Positions 25,431-33,832 of a stretch of DNA of 64,000 nucleotides are shown piece by piece (position 1 is the stretch's first letter; each line of letters starts with the position of its first letter). The position numbers and the translations under genes are program-made. Origin of the DNA: Nocardia transvalensis (GTDB lineage: Bacteria; Actinomycetota; Actinomycetes; Mycobacteriales; Mycobacteriaceae); NCBI RefSeq assembly GCF_015477765.1, contig NZ_JADLQQ010000009.1:124001-188000 (forward strand), written 5' to 3'. The notes under the pieces were generated by a model, which saw only the letters and a program-made list of their open reading frames with translations, made no database searches and had not been told where the DNA came from.

Positions 25431-26299
25431 GCGGCACGCTCCGCTGGATCCGCGCTGGTCGTTTCGGCGCCGAGCAGCTCGAGATAGACGTCCTCCAGCG
25501 TGGGCCGGCGGACCTGTAGCGCCGGAATCTCGCCGCCCAGCCGGGCGGAGAGCTCGCGCACGACGCGCGTCGGCCGGTCGGTCCGCACGACCCGGTCGGC
25601 GCCGTTCTCCTGCCACGACACGAAGGCCTGGGCCCGCCGTCGACCGCCGAGCTCGGCCGGCGGTCCCGCGGCGACGATCCGGCCGCGTGCGATCACCGCG
25701 ACCCGGTGGGCGAGCGCCTCGGCCTCCTCGAGGTAATGCGTGGTGAGCAGGATGGTGGTGCCGTCGGTGACGAGGGTGCGGATGGTGTCCCAGAACCGCC
25801 GTCGTGCCCCGGGATCGAAGCCCGTCGTCGGCTCGTCGAGGAAGAGCAGTTCGGGACGGCCGAGCAGGCCGAGTGCAACATCGAGTCGTCGCCGTTGTCC
25901 GCCGGAGAGCTTGCGAATGCGCGTGCGCCACTTGTCGTTCAGCCCGACGAGGTCGGCGACGGCGCGCGGGTCGCGCGGGTGGGGGTAGTACCGGGCGAAG
26001 TGCTCGACCATTTCCCCGACGGTCAGCTCGCCCGCATCGCTCGCCTGCTGCATGACGACGCCGATGCGGGCTCGCCACCGCGCATCGGCGGTGGCGGGGT
26101 CGACACCGAGCACGCTCAGCTCGCCCGCGTCGCGGCGGCGATACCCCTCGAGGATCTCGACGGTCGTGGTCTTTCCCGCACCATTGGGTCCGAGCAGCGC
26201 GAACACCTCACCCCGCTCGACCGTGAGGTCGATCCCGTCCACCGCCACCGCATCCCGATACGCCTTACGCACTCCCCGGGCGTGGACAACAGCTTCCAT
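25427..26299 (-). CDS. ABC exporter ATPase, DrrA type
   Basis: A 290-residue ATP-binding subunit: Walker A GPNGAGKTTT, Q-loop VVMQQASD, signature LSGGQRRRLDVALGL, Walker B ELLFLDEPTTGFDP, and switch His in LLTTHYLEEAE. The extra C-terminal region (LQVRRPTLEDVYLELLG) is typical of DrrA-like drug exporters. ATG 26299 and ATG 26311 are both possible; neither has a strong ribosome site. It heads the ABC/two-component operon. Confidence 0.93.
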   Translation of the reverse strand: MEAVVHARGVRKAYRDAVAVDGIDLTVERGEVFALLGPNGAGKTTTVEILEGYRRRDAGELSVLGVDPATADARWRARIGVVMQQASDAGELTVGEMVEHFARYYPHPRDPRAVADLVGLNDKWRTRIRKLSGGQRRRLDVALGLLGRPELLFLDEPTTGFDPGARRRFWDTIRTLVTDGTTILLTTHYLEEAEALAHRVAVIARGRIVAAGPPAELGGRRRAQAFVSWQENGADRVVRTDRPTRVVRELSARLGGEIPALQVRRPTLEDVYLELLGAETTSADPAERAA

Positions 26300-26433
26300 A
26301 TCACCGAGCATCGCCGGGGACCTGTATCCGCCGGAACCACCGCACGGCCGGAGCGGGATCCACCGAACGGTGGAGACGATCGGCAGGCGCACCGGAGCCC
26401 GACGGATCGACCTGAATTGACGGACCCGATATG

Positions 26434-26447
26434 GTGACCTAGGTCAC
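26434..26447. promoter_or_regulatory. CRP/GlxR-type palindrome
   Basis: GTGACCTAGGTCAC is a perfect 14-bp palindrome followed by A, so it fits the CRP/GlxR consensus GTGA-N6-TCAC. It sits about 50 bp upstream of the promoter block of the SulP-carbonic anhydrase locus, suggesting cAMP-dependent control of that locus or of the divergent ABC operon. Confidence 0.55.
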
Positions 26448-26484
26448 AATTTGGTAGCTTTCACTGACGATCGTAGTGGAAAAG

Positions 26485-26516
26485 CTTTCCAAGATCTTTG
26501 CTCGGTCTTTACGATT
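26485..26516 (+). promoter_or_regulatory. Promoter block, copy 1
   Basis: The block carries CTTTCC, CTTTGCT and TCTTTAC followed by a -10 hexamer TACGAT (26510-26515). It aligns without gaps to copy 2 at 27087-27118, with about 24 of 32 positions identical. It precedes the decayed SulP copy. Confidence 0.5.
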
Positions 26517-26663
26517 GGCTCCGGGCTTTGCTCGAAAGGTCTTCGGTACACCTGCTTTACCGCTGGTCAGCTGCTGGTTTTGCACAGTTCGCCCGCCCGC
26601 TCGATGCCTGTACATGTTCCACCGATGAACCGAACCGGGAATCCGGTTCGGCGAAGGAGAAAT

Positions 26664-27057
26664 ATGTCCACCGACACCGACCCGGCCCGACGGACGTCGC
26701 TTCCCGGTCTTGCCGTCGTGTTCCGCCACGACCTACCCGCCTCCGTGGCGGTATTCCTTGTCGCCCTTCCGCTCTCGATCGGCACCGCAGTCCGCAATAT
26801 CGGTCCGTCGCGGCATGCTGGACCGCGGGGTCGTGGTGTCGGGATTGTTCTTCGATATCGCCACGGCCCGCGTCCTCGAGGTCACCGTCGACGGGGTGGC
26901 CGATATCGAGGACGTCACCAGGCCGGTCACGGCACTGTCGGTCCAGAGGGGGTCCGGCCGCGGGCGACGGCCGGGAGGCGGCGGGCCGGGCGACGCTTCG
27001 GGGCGGGTTCCCGGGGGGTTGCTGCCTCTGCGGGCCGGTGTGAACGCGATCACCTGA
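26664..27057 (+). pseudogene. Decayed, internally deleted SulP-carbonic anhydrase copy
   Basis: The ribosome site and first codons (GAAGGAGAAAT, then ATG for MSTDTD) are nearly identical to the intact gene at 27239. The first 43 codons read a SulP N-terminus (HDLPASVAVFLVALPLSIG). The frame then runs into TAVRNIG, which resembles the RNVG segment of the carbonic anhydrase domain. A third piece in another frame, MLDRGVVVSGLFFDIATARV with LEVTVDGVADI, matches the C-terminal end. About 600 codons are missing. It cannot make a functional transporter or enzyme. Confidence 0.8.
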
Positions 27058-27086
27058 TGCGGCAGAAGTGAGCGAGGCTAAGTAAC

Positions 27087-27118
27087 CTTTCCTCAGGCTT
27101 TGCTAAGTCTTTACTATT
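27087..27118 (+). promoter_or_regulatory. Promoter block, copy 2
   Basis: CTTTCC, CTTTGCT and TCTTTAC are spaced exactly as in copy 1 and are followed by -10 TACTAT (27112-27117). The conserved leader after it shares CGATGCCTG and ACATGTTC with copy 1; here GAACATGTTC is a perfect 10-bp palindrome. It likely drives the intact gene. Confidence 0.55.
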
Positions 27119-27238
27119 AATCTGACCCACAACATCCGGGTGACTGCCGGGCCAACGCCGTCCCGCAGCTGAGTTCGATGCCTGGAGAACATGTTCGACC
27201 GACCGGGGCCACCCCACCCGTCCCGGTGAAGGAGAAAT

Positions 27239-29467
27239 ATGTCCACCGACACCGATGTCACACCACGTCACGCCGCTCCACCGGGCCCGTCCTGGTCCGA
27301 CCGGCTGTCTTCCATCGCCCGCCATGACCTACCTGCTTCCGTCGTGGTGTTCCTCGTCGCCCTACCGCTGTCGCTGGGCATCGCCGTTGCTTCCGATGCG
27401 CCGATCGCGGCCGGACTGATTGCCGCCGCCGTGGGTGGCATCGTCGTCGGCATCTTCGGCGGCTCTCCCTTGCAGGTCAGCGGCCCGGCAGCCGGTCTGA
27501 CCGTGGTAGTTGCCGAAACCATTCACCAATTCGGCTGGAAGACAACGTGTTTCATCACCGTTGCCGCAGGTCTGCTGCAATTGATCTTCGGGCTGAGCCG
27601 GGTGGCGCGGGTTGCCTTGGCGATCGCCCCGGTGGTGGTGCACGCGATGCTCGCGGGTATCGGCATCACCATCGCCCTGCAGCAGGCGCATGTGCTGCTG
27701 GGCGGCGCCTCGCGCAGTTCGGCCTGGGCAAACGTCGCCGAACTGCCCAGTCAGCTGCTGAATCTGCACGGTGACGACTTCGTCATCGGTCTGGTCGTCA
27801 TCGGCATCATCCTGGCCTGGCGTTACGTTCCGGGACGGGTCAGGCTGATTCCGGGTCCGCTGGTGGCGGTGCTGATCGGCACCGTGCTGTCGCTGGTACT
27901 GCCCGGTAACAACCCCGAACGTATCCAGTTCAACGGTTCGCTGTTCGATGCCATCGGACTGCCGCAGATGCCCAGCGGTGACTGGGGCCCGGTGGTGTTG
28001 GCGGTGCTGACCATCGCGCTGATCGCCAGCGTGGAGAGCCTGCTGTGTGCGGTGGCGGTGGACAAGCTGCACACCGGTAAGCGCACCAACTTCGACCGCG
28101 AGCTGATGGCTCAGGGCGCGGCCAATATGACCTCCGGCCTGCTCGGCGGATTGCCGGTCACGGGCGTGATCGTGCGCAGCTCGGCCAATGTGGCCGCCGG
28201 TGCCAAGACCAAGGCCTCGGCGTTCCTGCACGGCATCTGGGTCCTGGTGTTCTCCATCGCCCTGGTCGGCGTCGTGCAGCAGATCCCGAAGGCGGCGCTG
28301 GCCGGTCTGCTCATCGTGGTCGGCGTCCAGCTCGTGAAGATCGGACATATCCAGCTCGCCCGGCGCACCGGCGATCTGGCCGTGTACTCGGTGACCGTGC
28401 TGGGCGTGGTGTTCCTCAACCTGCTCGAGGGTGTGCTCATCGGTTTGGCCCTCGCGTTCGTGCTGCTGCTGTGGCGCGTGGTGCGGGTCTCGGTGCACGC
28501 GGGCCCGGTGACCGGCACCGACCGGTGGATCGTGAGCATCGACGGCACCTGCACCTTCCTGGCGCTGCCGAAGCTGTCCGCGGAGTTCGCCAAGGTGCCC
28601 GCGGGTACCGATGTGCTGGTCGAGCTGACCGTCGACTTCCTCGACCACGCCGCCTACGAGGCCATTCACGACTGGGCCCGCCAGCACGAGAACACCGGCG
28701 GCACAGTGGAATTCGTGGAGATCGGTACCGCGCGCATGGAACATGCCACGGAAGGTCCGCCGCGCCGCGGCCGGGTCCGCGGCCTGGTCGACGAGGTGCT
28801 GGGCCCGCGGCGCGAACGCCCGGAGAACCCCATCGCCGCCGGTGTCGCCGCCTACCATCGCAGCCACGCGCACGTGGTGCGGCCGCATCTGGACGAGCTG
28901 CGCGACCGGCAGGATCCGCATTCGATCTTCCTCACCTGCGCCGATTCCCGGATCGTGCCGAATGTGATCACCAACAGCGGCCCGGGTGACCTGTTCACCG
29001 TCCGCAATGTCGGCAACCTCGTGCCCGCCGACCGCTCCGATGCCTCGGTGGAGGCCGCGCTGGCCTTCTCGATGCAGAAGCTCGACGTGCGGAATGTGGT
29101 GGTGTGCGGGCATTCCGGGTGTGGCGCGATGCAGGCGCTGCTCGCCGGTGACCCGGTCGGACCGGGCCTGGACGACTGGCTCGCCCACGCCCAGCCCAGC
29201 CTGCGGCGTTTCCGGGCCGGACACCCCGTGGCCGTGGCCGCCGCGGCCGCGGGCTACAACGAACTGGCCCAGCTCGCCATGGTCAACATCGCCGTCCAGC
29301 TGGAAACCCTCAACAGCCACCCGGTCGTGCAGCAGGCCATCGCCGAACGCGGGGTGAACGTCTCGGGCCTGTACTTCGACATCGGCACCGCCCGAGTCCT
29401 CGAGGTCACCACCGACGGCATCGCGGAGATCGCCGACGCCGACCAGCCCTTGGCCATCCACGCCTGA
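27239..29467 (+). CDS. SulP anion transporter fused to beta-carbonic anhydrase
   Basis: A 742-residue fusion like mycobacterial Rv3273. The N-terminal SulP transport domain (about residues 25-420, 10-14 helices) includes GSPLQVSGPAAGLTVVV and VESLLCAVAVDKLHTGKRT. A short STAS-like region covers about 428-500. The C-terminal beta-carbonic anhydrase (about 535-735) has zinc ligands Cys567 and Asp569 in TCADSR, and His625 and Cys628 in GHSGCGA. It probably imports bicarbonate (or sulfate) and interconverts it with CO2 at the membrane. AAGGAG lies before the ATG, and a strong terminator follows. Confidence 0.94.
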   Translation: MSTDTDVTPRHAAPPGPSWSDRLSSIARHDLPASVVVFLVALPLSLGIAVASDAPIAAGLIAAAVGGIVVGIFGGSPLQVSGPAAGLTVVVAETIHQFGWKTTCFITVAAGLLQLIFGLSRVARVALAIAPVVVHAMLAGIGITIALQQAHVLLGGASRSSAWANVAELPSQLLNLHGDDFVIGLVVIGIILAWRYVPGRVRLIPGPLVAVLIGTVLSLVLPGNNPERIQFNGSLFDAIGLPQMPSGDWGPVVLAVLTIALIASVESLLCAVAVDKLHTGKRTNFDRELMAQGAANMTSGLLGGLPVTGVIVRSSANVAAGAKTKASAFLHGIWVLVFSIALVGVVQQIPKAALAGLLIVVGVQLVKIGHIQLARRTGDLAVYSVTVLGVVFLNLLEGVLIGLALAFVLLLWRVVRVSVHAGPVTGTDRWIVSIDGTCTFLALPKLSAEFAKVPAGTDVLVELTVDFLDHAAYEAIHDWARQHENTGGTVEFVEIGTARMEHATEGPPRRGRVRGLVDEVLGPRRERPENPIAAGVAAYHRSHAHVVRPHLDELRDRQDPHSIFLTCADSRIVPNVITNSGPGDLFTVRNVGNLVPADRSDASVEAALAFSMQKLDVRNVVVCGHSGCGAMQALLAGDPVGPGLDDWLAHAQPSLRRFRAGHPVAVAAAAAGYNELAQLAMVNIAVQLETLNSHPVVQQAIAERGVNVSGLYFDIGTARVLEVTTDGIAEIADADQPLAIHA

Positions 29468-29471
29468 CCAC

Positions 29472-29516
29472 CCGAGGCGCGAGTCCGGTTCATCCCGACC
29501 GGAACTCGCGCCTCGG
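29472..29516 (+). terminator. Strong hairpin terminator after SulP-carbonic anhydrase gene
   Basis: CCGAGGCGCGAGT (29472-29484) pairs perfectly with ACTCGCGCCTCGG (29504-29516), and CCGGT/ACCGG extends the helix inside. It starts 5 bp after the stop codon. There is no T tract, as is common in actinobacteria. Confidence 0.8.
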
Positions 29517-29578
29517 CGCGCCGGGAGTACCGTAGGATCCGGCATAGAGCCTGGTCAGGTCGGAATTCCGGGAGGCTG

Positions 29579-30592
29579 GTGGTGCGGGATTGGGTGCGCG
29601 CGGCAGAAGCGCTGGTCGAGGAGGTCCTCGAGCCGCATGCGGCGGAGGTGGATCGGACAGGGCAGATTCCGGCGTCGAATTTCGATGCCCTGGCAGAGCG
29701 CGGTTTCTACGGGTTCGCCTTGTCGGAAGGTATGACCCCGGATGTACTCATCGATACCGCCGCCACCGTGATCAGTGGATGCTTGGCCACGGGTTTCGTC
29801 TGGGCGCAGCATGTGGGGGCGCTTCGGTCGGTCGCGCTCGCCGACAATGCGGATCTGCGGGATCGCTACGTGGGTCCGATGGCCGCCGGCAACTATCGGT
29901 CCGGAGTGTCGTATGCGGGGGCCGAGGCGAGGCCGACGCTGTTCGCCGAGCCGATCGACGGCGGATACCTTCTCAGCGGTTCGGCCCCGTTCGTCACGGG
30001 CTGGGGATACATCGATGCGGTGACCGCATCGGTTCGAATCCGGTCGGAGGGTGGGAATTCGGTGGCGACGTTGCTGCTCCCGGTCGCGGAGCTCGAGGGC
30101 GTGACTGCCGAACGGCTCCCGCTCATCGCCGCCGATGCCAGTGCCACGGTGCGGCTGCGTTTCGATCGGACGCCGGTCGACGCGAAGCGACTGGTCGGCA
30201 TCCGATCGTTCGAGGAATTCAGTAGCGGGCGTGGCAGCGTGACCGATTGGGTGAACGGCGCTTTGTCGTTGGGTGTGTTACAGCGCTGTGTGCGACAGCT
30301 CGAAGACCTGGGGGTCGACGGAGACGGCTACGCCCACGAGTACGCGGCCCTGAGAGCTCGATTCTCCTCTGCGGCAGGAGATCCGGAGGCCACCTATTGC
30401 CTGCGCGCCGACATCGCCCGGGCCGCCGTGACCGCGGCATCGGCTGGGGTAGTCGCGGCAGGCAGTCGCTCGACCCTGTCGGGCTCGGTACCCGAACGCC
30501 TCATGCGTGAGGCCACCTTCGCCCTGGTCTGCCCCACCCGCGCCCCGATCAAACAGGCCCTACTCAACCGCCTACAACCCACGAACAGCTAG
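29579..30592 (+). CDS. Acyl-CoA dehydrogenase-family protein
   Basis: A 337-residue flavoprotein-like sequence with the acyl-CoA dehydrogenase layout: N-terminal helices (DWVRAAEALVEEVLEPHAAEVDR, then FDALAERGFYGF), a middle beta domain (YLLSGSAPFVTGWGYIDAVTASVRI), and C-terminal helices. It is shorter than the usual 380-400 residues and the usual catalytic Glu is not evident, so it may be a monooxygenase-type or atypical member. GTG 29579 or 29582 is the start. It stands alone. Confidence 0.75.
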   Translation: MVRDWVRAAEALVEEVLEPHAAEVDRTGQIPASNFDALAERGFYGFALSEGMTPDVLIDTAATVISGCLATGFVWAQHVGALRSVALADNADLRDRYVGPMAAGNYRSGVSYAGAEARPTLFAEPIDGGYLLSGSAPFVTGWGYIDAVTASVRIRSEGGNSVATLLLPVAELEGVTAERLPLIAADASATVRLRFDRTPVDAKRLVGIRSFEEFSSGRGSVTDWVNGALSLGVLQRCVRQLEDLGVDGDGYAHEYAALRARFSSAAGDPEATYCLRADIARAAVTAASAGVVAAGSRSTLSGSVPERLMREATFALVCPTRAPIKQALLNRLQPTNS

Positions 30593-30758
30593 GCAAACCA
30601 CTCGCTCTTCGGTGGGCGCGCCGGGACGAACCTGCGGGGGAACGTGGTGGCGAGGGCCTAGGGTGGGCGGAGGGGTGGGATATTCCCTCGCCGATGGGTG
30701 GGCGGCGTGCCAGGGTGGTAGGTGTAAGCATTCGGTGGATCGGCGGGATCGGAGTCGA

Positions 30759-31436
30759 ATGGATATGGTTGCCGGGTCGGCGGTGACGGGCACCCTCGTG
30801 CCGGGGACCATGCTGACGTATCCGCAGTGGCTCACCGAGCGGATCGCCGATATGGGCATCTCGTGGGGGACCGGTGACTCGCGGGTGTCGGGCACGCTGT
30901 GGTGGTGTATGGCGGCGTCCTCACTCGTCGCGCCGATCGCCACGGCCTATGCCGAACGACGCCCGGCGCCGAATCCGGACCTGGAGCAGATTCTCTGCGA
31001 GATTCGCCCGGACGGCGGCATCGAGCGCGTCCTGCCGGTGCGGTGGTATGCGGGCGCGGCGAGGGCCGATACCGCTGCCGATCCGGACGCCGACGCCGTG
31101 GGTCCGGCGCTGCGAAAGACGTTGGGCCACATCATCCCCGTCGTCGCCGAGGTCAGCGGTGCGGGTATCCCGTCGCTGTGGGCGATCGTCGCCGACGCCA
31201 TCGGCAACCGCGCGATCGATGCGGGGGATGCGGAGGCGGGCACGCGGCTGGCCCAGGAGGTCGCGGGCCGGTTACCCGTGCCGCGGTTCACCGATATCGG
31301 CGACCGAACGTTCGTGCGGCGCATCTCGTGCTGCCTGGTGTTCGAGGTCCCGGGCTGCCAGATGTGCACGAGCTGCCCGAAACGCCCTGCCGCCGAGCGC
31401 CACGCCCTGCTGACGAAGCTCGCCACGCAGAGCTGA
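30759..31436 (+). CDS. FhuF-like siderophore-iron reductase
   Basis: A 225-residue protein ending in the FhuF iron-sulfur motif Cys-Cys-x10-Cys-x2-Cys, seen as CCLVFEVPGCQMCTSC. FhuF proteins carry a [2Fe-2S] cluster and reduce Fe(III) in siderophores in the cytoplasm. The upstream part (MLTYPQWLTERIADMG and LWWCMAASSLVAPIATAYAE) is consistent with the family. ATG 30759 is the chosen start, since the longer frame upstream is low-complexity. No iron box is seen upstream. It is followed by a tandem repeat region. Confidence 0.85.
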   Translation: MDMVAGSAVTGTLVPGTMLTYPQWLTERIADMGISWGTGDSRVSGTLWWCMAASSLVAPIATAYAERRPAPNPDLEQILCEIRPDGGIERVLPVRWYAGAARADTAADPDADAVGPALRKTLGHIIPVVAEVSGAGIPSLWAIVADAIGNRAIDAGDAEAGTRLAQEVAGRLPVPRFTDIGDRTFVRRISCCLVFEVPGCQMCTSCPKRPAAERHALLTKLATQS

Positions 31437-31450
31437 GGTCCCGGCAAAAA

Positions 31451-31585
31451 GCGTGCCGGGACATGGGTGGAGGCATGCCGGGACATGACTGGGACCGTGC
31501 CGAGACGATGAGTGGGAGCATGCCGGGACGATGAATGGGAGCATGCCGAGACATGAGCGGGAGCATGCCGGGACCATGGAAGGGA
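31451..31585. repeat. Tandem repeat, six 22/23-bp units
   Basis: Six head-to-tail units begin at 31451, 31473, 31496, 31518, 31541 and 31563, with lengths alternating 22 and 23 bp. The core GCATGCCGGGACATG is followed by a variable part ending in GGGA. A seventh, degenerate unit follows. The region lies between fhuF and thrS and is not credibly coding. Confidence 0.9.
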
Positions 31586-31678
31586 GCGGGCCCGGGAGTG
31601 GCCGGGTCATCGAGTAGTGGCCGGTCCATTGGCGCACGCTCGGGGCGCTCCCGATAGCATGGTCGCGCCGGAGCACAT

Positions 31679-31748
31679 CCGCGACCGGCCTGGACCGATC
31701 CAGATCGCGGGGGACTTTCCCGCACCCCCAACGCGGGCGTCAGCCCGC
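31679..31748 (+). promoter_or_regulatory. Structured thrS leader with three hairpins
   Basis: The hairpins are CCGCGA/TCGCGG enclosing CTGGA/TCCAG with loop CCGA; GCGGG/CCCGC with loop GGACTTT; and GCGGGC/GCCCGC with loop GTCA. They lie between a -10-like TAGCAT and the thrS ribosome site. There is no T-box sequence. A regulatory role is inferred only. Confidence 0.4.
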
Positions 31749-31774
31749 CCGAGAATGCCAAGGAGAGCGCAGCC

Positions 31775-33832
31775 GTGACCACCTCAGCCCGCAACACCCC
31801 AGCCGCCCTCGTTCGGGTGCCGGCCGGGACGACGGCGGGCGCCGCGCTGCGCGAGGCGGGCCTGCCCAACAAGGGCCCCGACGCGGTGATCGTCGTGCGC
31901 GACCCGGAGGGCAACCTCAAGGACCTGTCCTGGGCTCCCGACACCGACGTCGAGGTCGAGCCGATCGCGGCCGCCTCCCCGGACGGCCGCAACGTCATCC
32001 GGCACTCCACCGCCCACGTGCTGGCTCAGGCCGTGCAGCAGGAATTCCCGGAGGCCAAGCTCGGCATCGGCCCGTTCATCAAGGACGGCTTCTACTACGA
32101 CTTCCAGGTCGACCGCCCCTTCACCCCGGAGGATCTGGCCAAGCTGGAATCCCGCATGAAGAAGATCATCAAAGGCGCGCAACGGTTTTCGCGCCGGGTC
32201 GTCGACATCGAGGAGGCCCGGGTCGAACTGGCCAAGGAGCCGTTCAAACTGGAGCTGATCAACGACAAGTCCGGCATCGACGATCCGGAGGTCATGGAGG
32301 TCGGCGGCAGCGAGCTGACCATCTACGACAACCTCGACCCGCGCACCGGTGACAAGGTGTGGGGCGATCTGTGCCGCGGCCCGCACTGCCCCACCACCAA
32401 ATACATTCCGGCCTTCAAGCTGACCCGCAGCTCGGCCGCCTACTGGCGCGGTGATCAGAACCGCGAGGATCTGCAGCGCATCTACGGCACCGCCTGGGAA
32501 TCGCAGGAGGCCCTCGACGCCCACCTGCACATGCTCGCCGAGGCCGAGAAGCGCGACCACCGCAAACTGGGCCTGGAACTGGACCTGTTCTCCTTCCCCG
32601 ACGAACTGGGCTCGGGCCTGCCGGTGTTCCATCCCAAGGGCGGCATCATCCGCAAGGAGTTGGAGGAGTATTCGCGCCGCCGCCACATCGATGCGGGCTA
32701 CGAGTTCGTCAACACTCCGCACATCACCAAGGGCCAGCTGTTCGAGGTGTCCGGCCACCTGGACTGGTATCGCGACGGCATGTTCCCGGCGATGCATCTG
32801 GACGCGGAGTACAACGAGGACGGCACCGTCCGCAAGCCCGGCCAGGACTACTACGTCAAGCCGATGAACTGCCCGATGCACAACCTGATCTTCCGGGCCC
32901 GCGGCCGGTCGTATCGGGAACTGCCGCTGCGGCTTTTCGAGTTCGGCTCGGTGTATCGCTACGAGAAGTCGGGCGTGATTCACGGTCTGACTCGCGTGCG
33001 GGGCATGACCCAGGACGACGCGCACATCTACTGCACCAAGGAGCAGATGCACGCGGAGCTGACCAGCACGTTGAACTTTGTGCTGTCGCTGCTCGCGGAC
33101 TACGGCCTCGAGGACTTCTACCTGGAGCTGTCCACCAAGGACCCGGACAAGTTCGTCGGCTCGGACGAGATGTGGGAGGAGGCCACCGACACCCTCGAGA
33201 AGGTGGCCCACGCATCCGGACTGGAGCTGGTGCCGGATCCGGGCGGCGCCGCCTTCTACGGGCCGAAGATCTCTGTGCAGGCCAAGGATGCGCTCGGCCG
33301 GACCTGGCAGATGTCGACCATCCAGCTCGACTTCAACCTGCCCGAGCGGTTCGAGCTGGAGTACACCGCCTCCGACGGCACCAAGCAGCGGCCGGTGATG
33401 ATCCACCGCGCCCTGTTCGGTTCCATCGAGCGCTTCTTCGGCGTGCTCACCGAGCACTATGCCGGCGCGTTCCCGGTGTGGCTGTCACCGGTCCAGGTGG
33501 TGGGTATCCCGGTCGCCGACACCTTCGCGCCGCATCTGGATGAGGTGATCGAGCGGTTGCGCGACGCCGGTGTGCGCGCCGAGGTCGATCGCAGCGACGA
33601 CCGGATGCAGAAGAAGATCTTCAATCACACCGCCCAGAAGGTGCCGTTCATGCTGCTGGCCGGTGAGCGCGACGTGAACGCGGGCGCGGTGAGCTTCCGG
33701 TTCCGCGACGGCACCCAGGTGAACGGCGTGCCCGTCGCCCATGCGGTCGCCACCATCGTGGACTGGATTCGGCGGCGCGAAAACCCCTCGCCGACCTCGG
33801 AGGGTTTGCAAATCCGGACCGGTGGAGCATGA
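31775..33832 (+). CDS. thrS: Threonyl-tRNA synthetase
   Basis: A 685-residue class II synthetase. It has an N-terminal TGS domain (about 1-75), the editing/second additional domain with HSTAHVLAQAV and HCPTTKYIPAF, motif 1 to motif 3 in the catalytic core (YYVKPMNCPMHNLIF, FEFGSVYRYEKSGVIHGLTRVRG, MIHRALFGSIERF) and the C-terminal anticodon domain. It charges tRNA-Thr. GTG 31775 has AAGGAG upstream. Its stop overlaps the HIT gene start (ATGA), beginning a co-translated run that reaches pimA and the Nudix gene. Confidence 0.98.
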   Translation: MTTSARNTPAALVRVPAGTTAGAALREAGLPNKGPDAVIVVRDPEGNLKDLSWAPDTDVEVEPIAAASPDGRNVIRHSTAHVLAQAVQQEFPEAKLGIGPFIKDGFYYDFQVDRPFTPEDLAKLESRMKKIIKGAQRFSRRVVDIEEARVELAKEPFKLELINDKSGIDDPEVMEVGGSELTIYDNLDPRTGDKVWGDLCRGPHCPTTKYIPAFKLTRSSAAYWRGDQNREDLQRIYGTAWESQEALDAHLHMLAEAEKRDHRKLGLELDLFSFPDELGSGLPVFHPKGGIIRKELEEYSRRRHIDAGYEFVNTPHITKGQLFEVSGHLDWYRDGMFPAMHLDAEYNEDGTVRKPGQDYYVKPMNCPMHNLIFRARGRSYRELPLRLFEFGSVYRYEKSGVIHGLTRVRGMTQDDAHIYCTKEQMHAELTSTLNFVLSLLADYGLEDFYLELSTKDPDKFVGSDEMWEEATDTLEKVAHASGLELVPDPGGAAFYGPKISVQAKDALGRTWQMSTIQLDFNLPERFELEYTASDGTKQRPVMIHRALFGSIERFFGVLTEHYAGAFPVWLSPVQVVGIPVADTFAPHLDEVIERLRDAGVRAEVDRSDDRMQKKIFNHTAQKVPFMLLAGERDVNAGAVSFRFRDGTQVNGVPVAHAVATIVDWIRRRENPSPTSEGLQIRTGGA

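Larger units (their letters stand above)
26300..26663. other. Divergent intergenic region, 364 bp
   Basis: The region lies between the ABC ATPase start and the decayed SulP copy. It holds no credible gene. It contains a perfect CRP-type palindrome and the promoter of the decayed copy, which is homologous to the promoter of the intact gene 0.6 kb on. Base composition is less GC-rich than in the flanks. Confidence 0.7.
31437..31774. other. Intergenic region before thrS, 338 bp
   Basis: No gene is seen. The first part holds the 22/23-bp tandem repeat. The second holds a possible -10 (TAGCAT, 31655-31660), a structured leader and AAGGAG before the thrS GTG. Confidence 0.7.

Noticed and set aside
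27362..29545. 727-codon open frame on the minus strand
   Set aside because: It is the shadow of the SulP-carbonic anhydrase gene; its product is low-complexity, His/Gln/Asp/Arg-rich with no fold, typical of antisense GC-rich frames.
30029..30041. tRNA T-loop-like GGTTCGAATCC
   Set aside because: It lies inside the acyl-CoA dehydrogenase-like gene, in frame, with no acceptor, D or anticodon stems around it.
31451..31585. CRISPR array
   Set aside because: The units are head-to-tail repeats without unique spacers, and there are no cas genes; it is a tandem repeat.
31667..31774. Possible T-box before thrS
   Set aside because: No UGGNACC sequence or antisequestrator arrangement is present; only generic hairpins.
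31272..32010. Antisense frames through the repeat region encoding Pro/Cys/Ser-rich repeats
   Set aside because: They overlap fhuF and thrS antisense, have no ribosome site, and arise from the DNA repeat read in an open frame.
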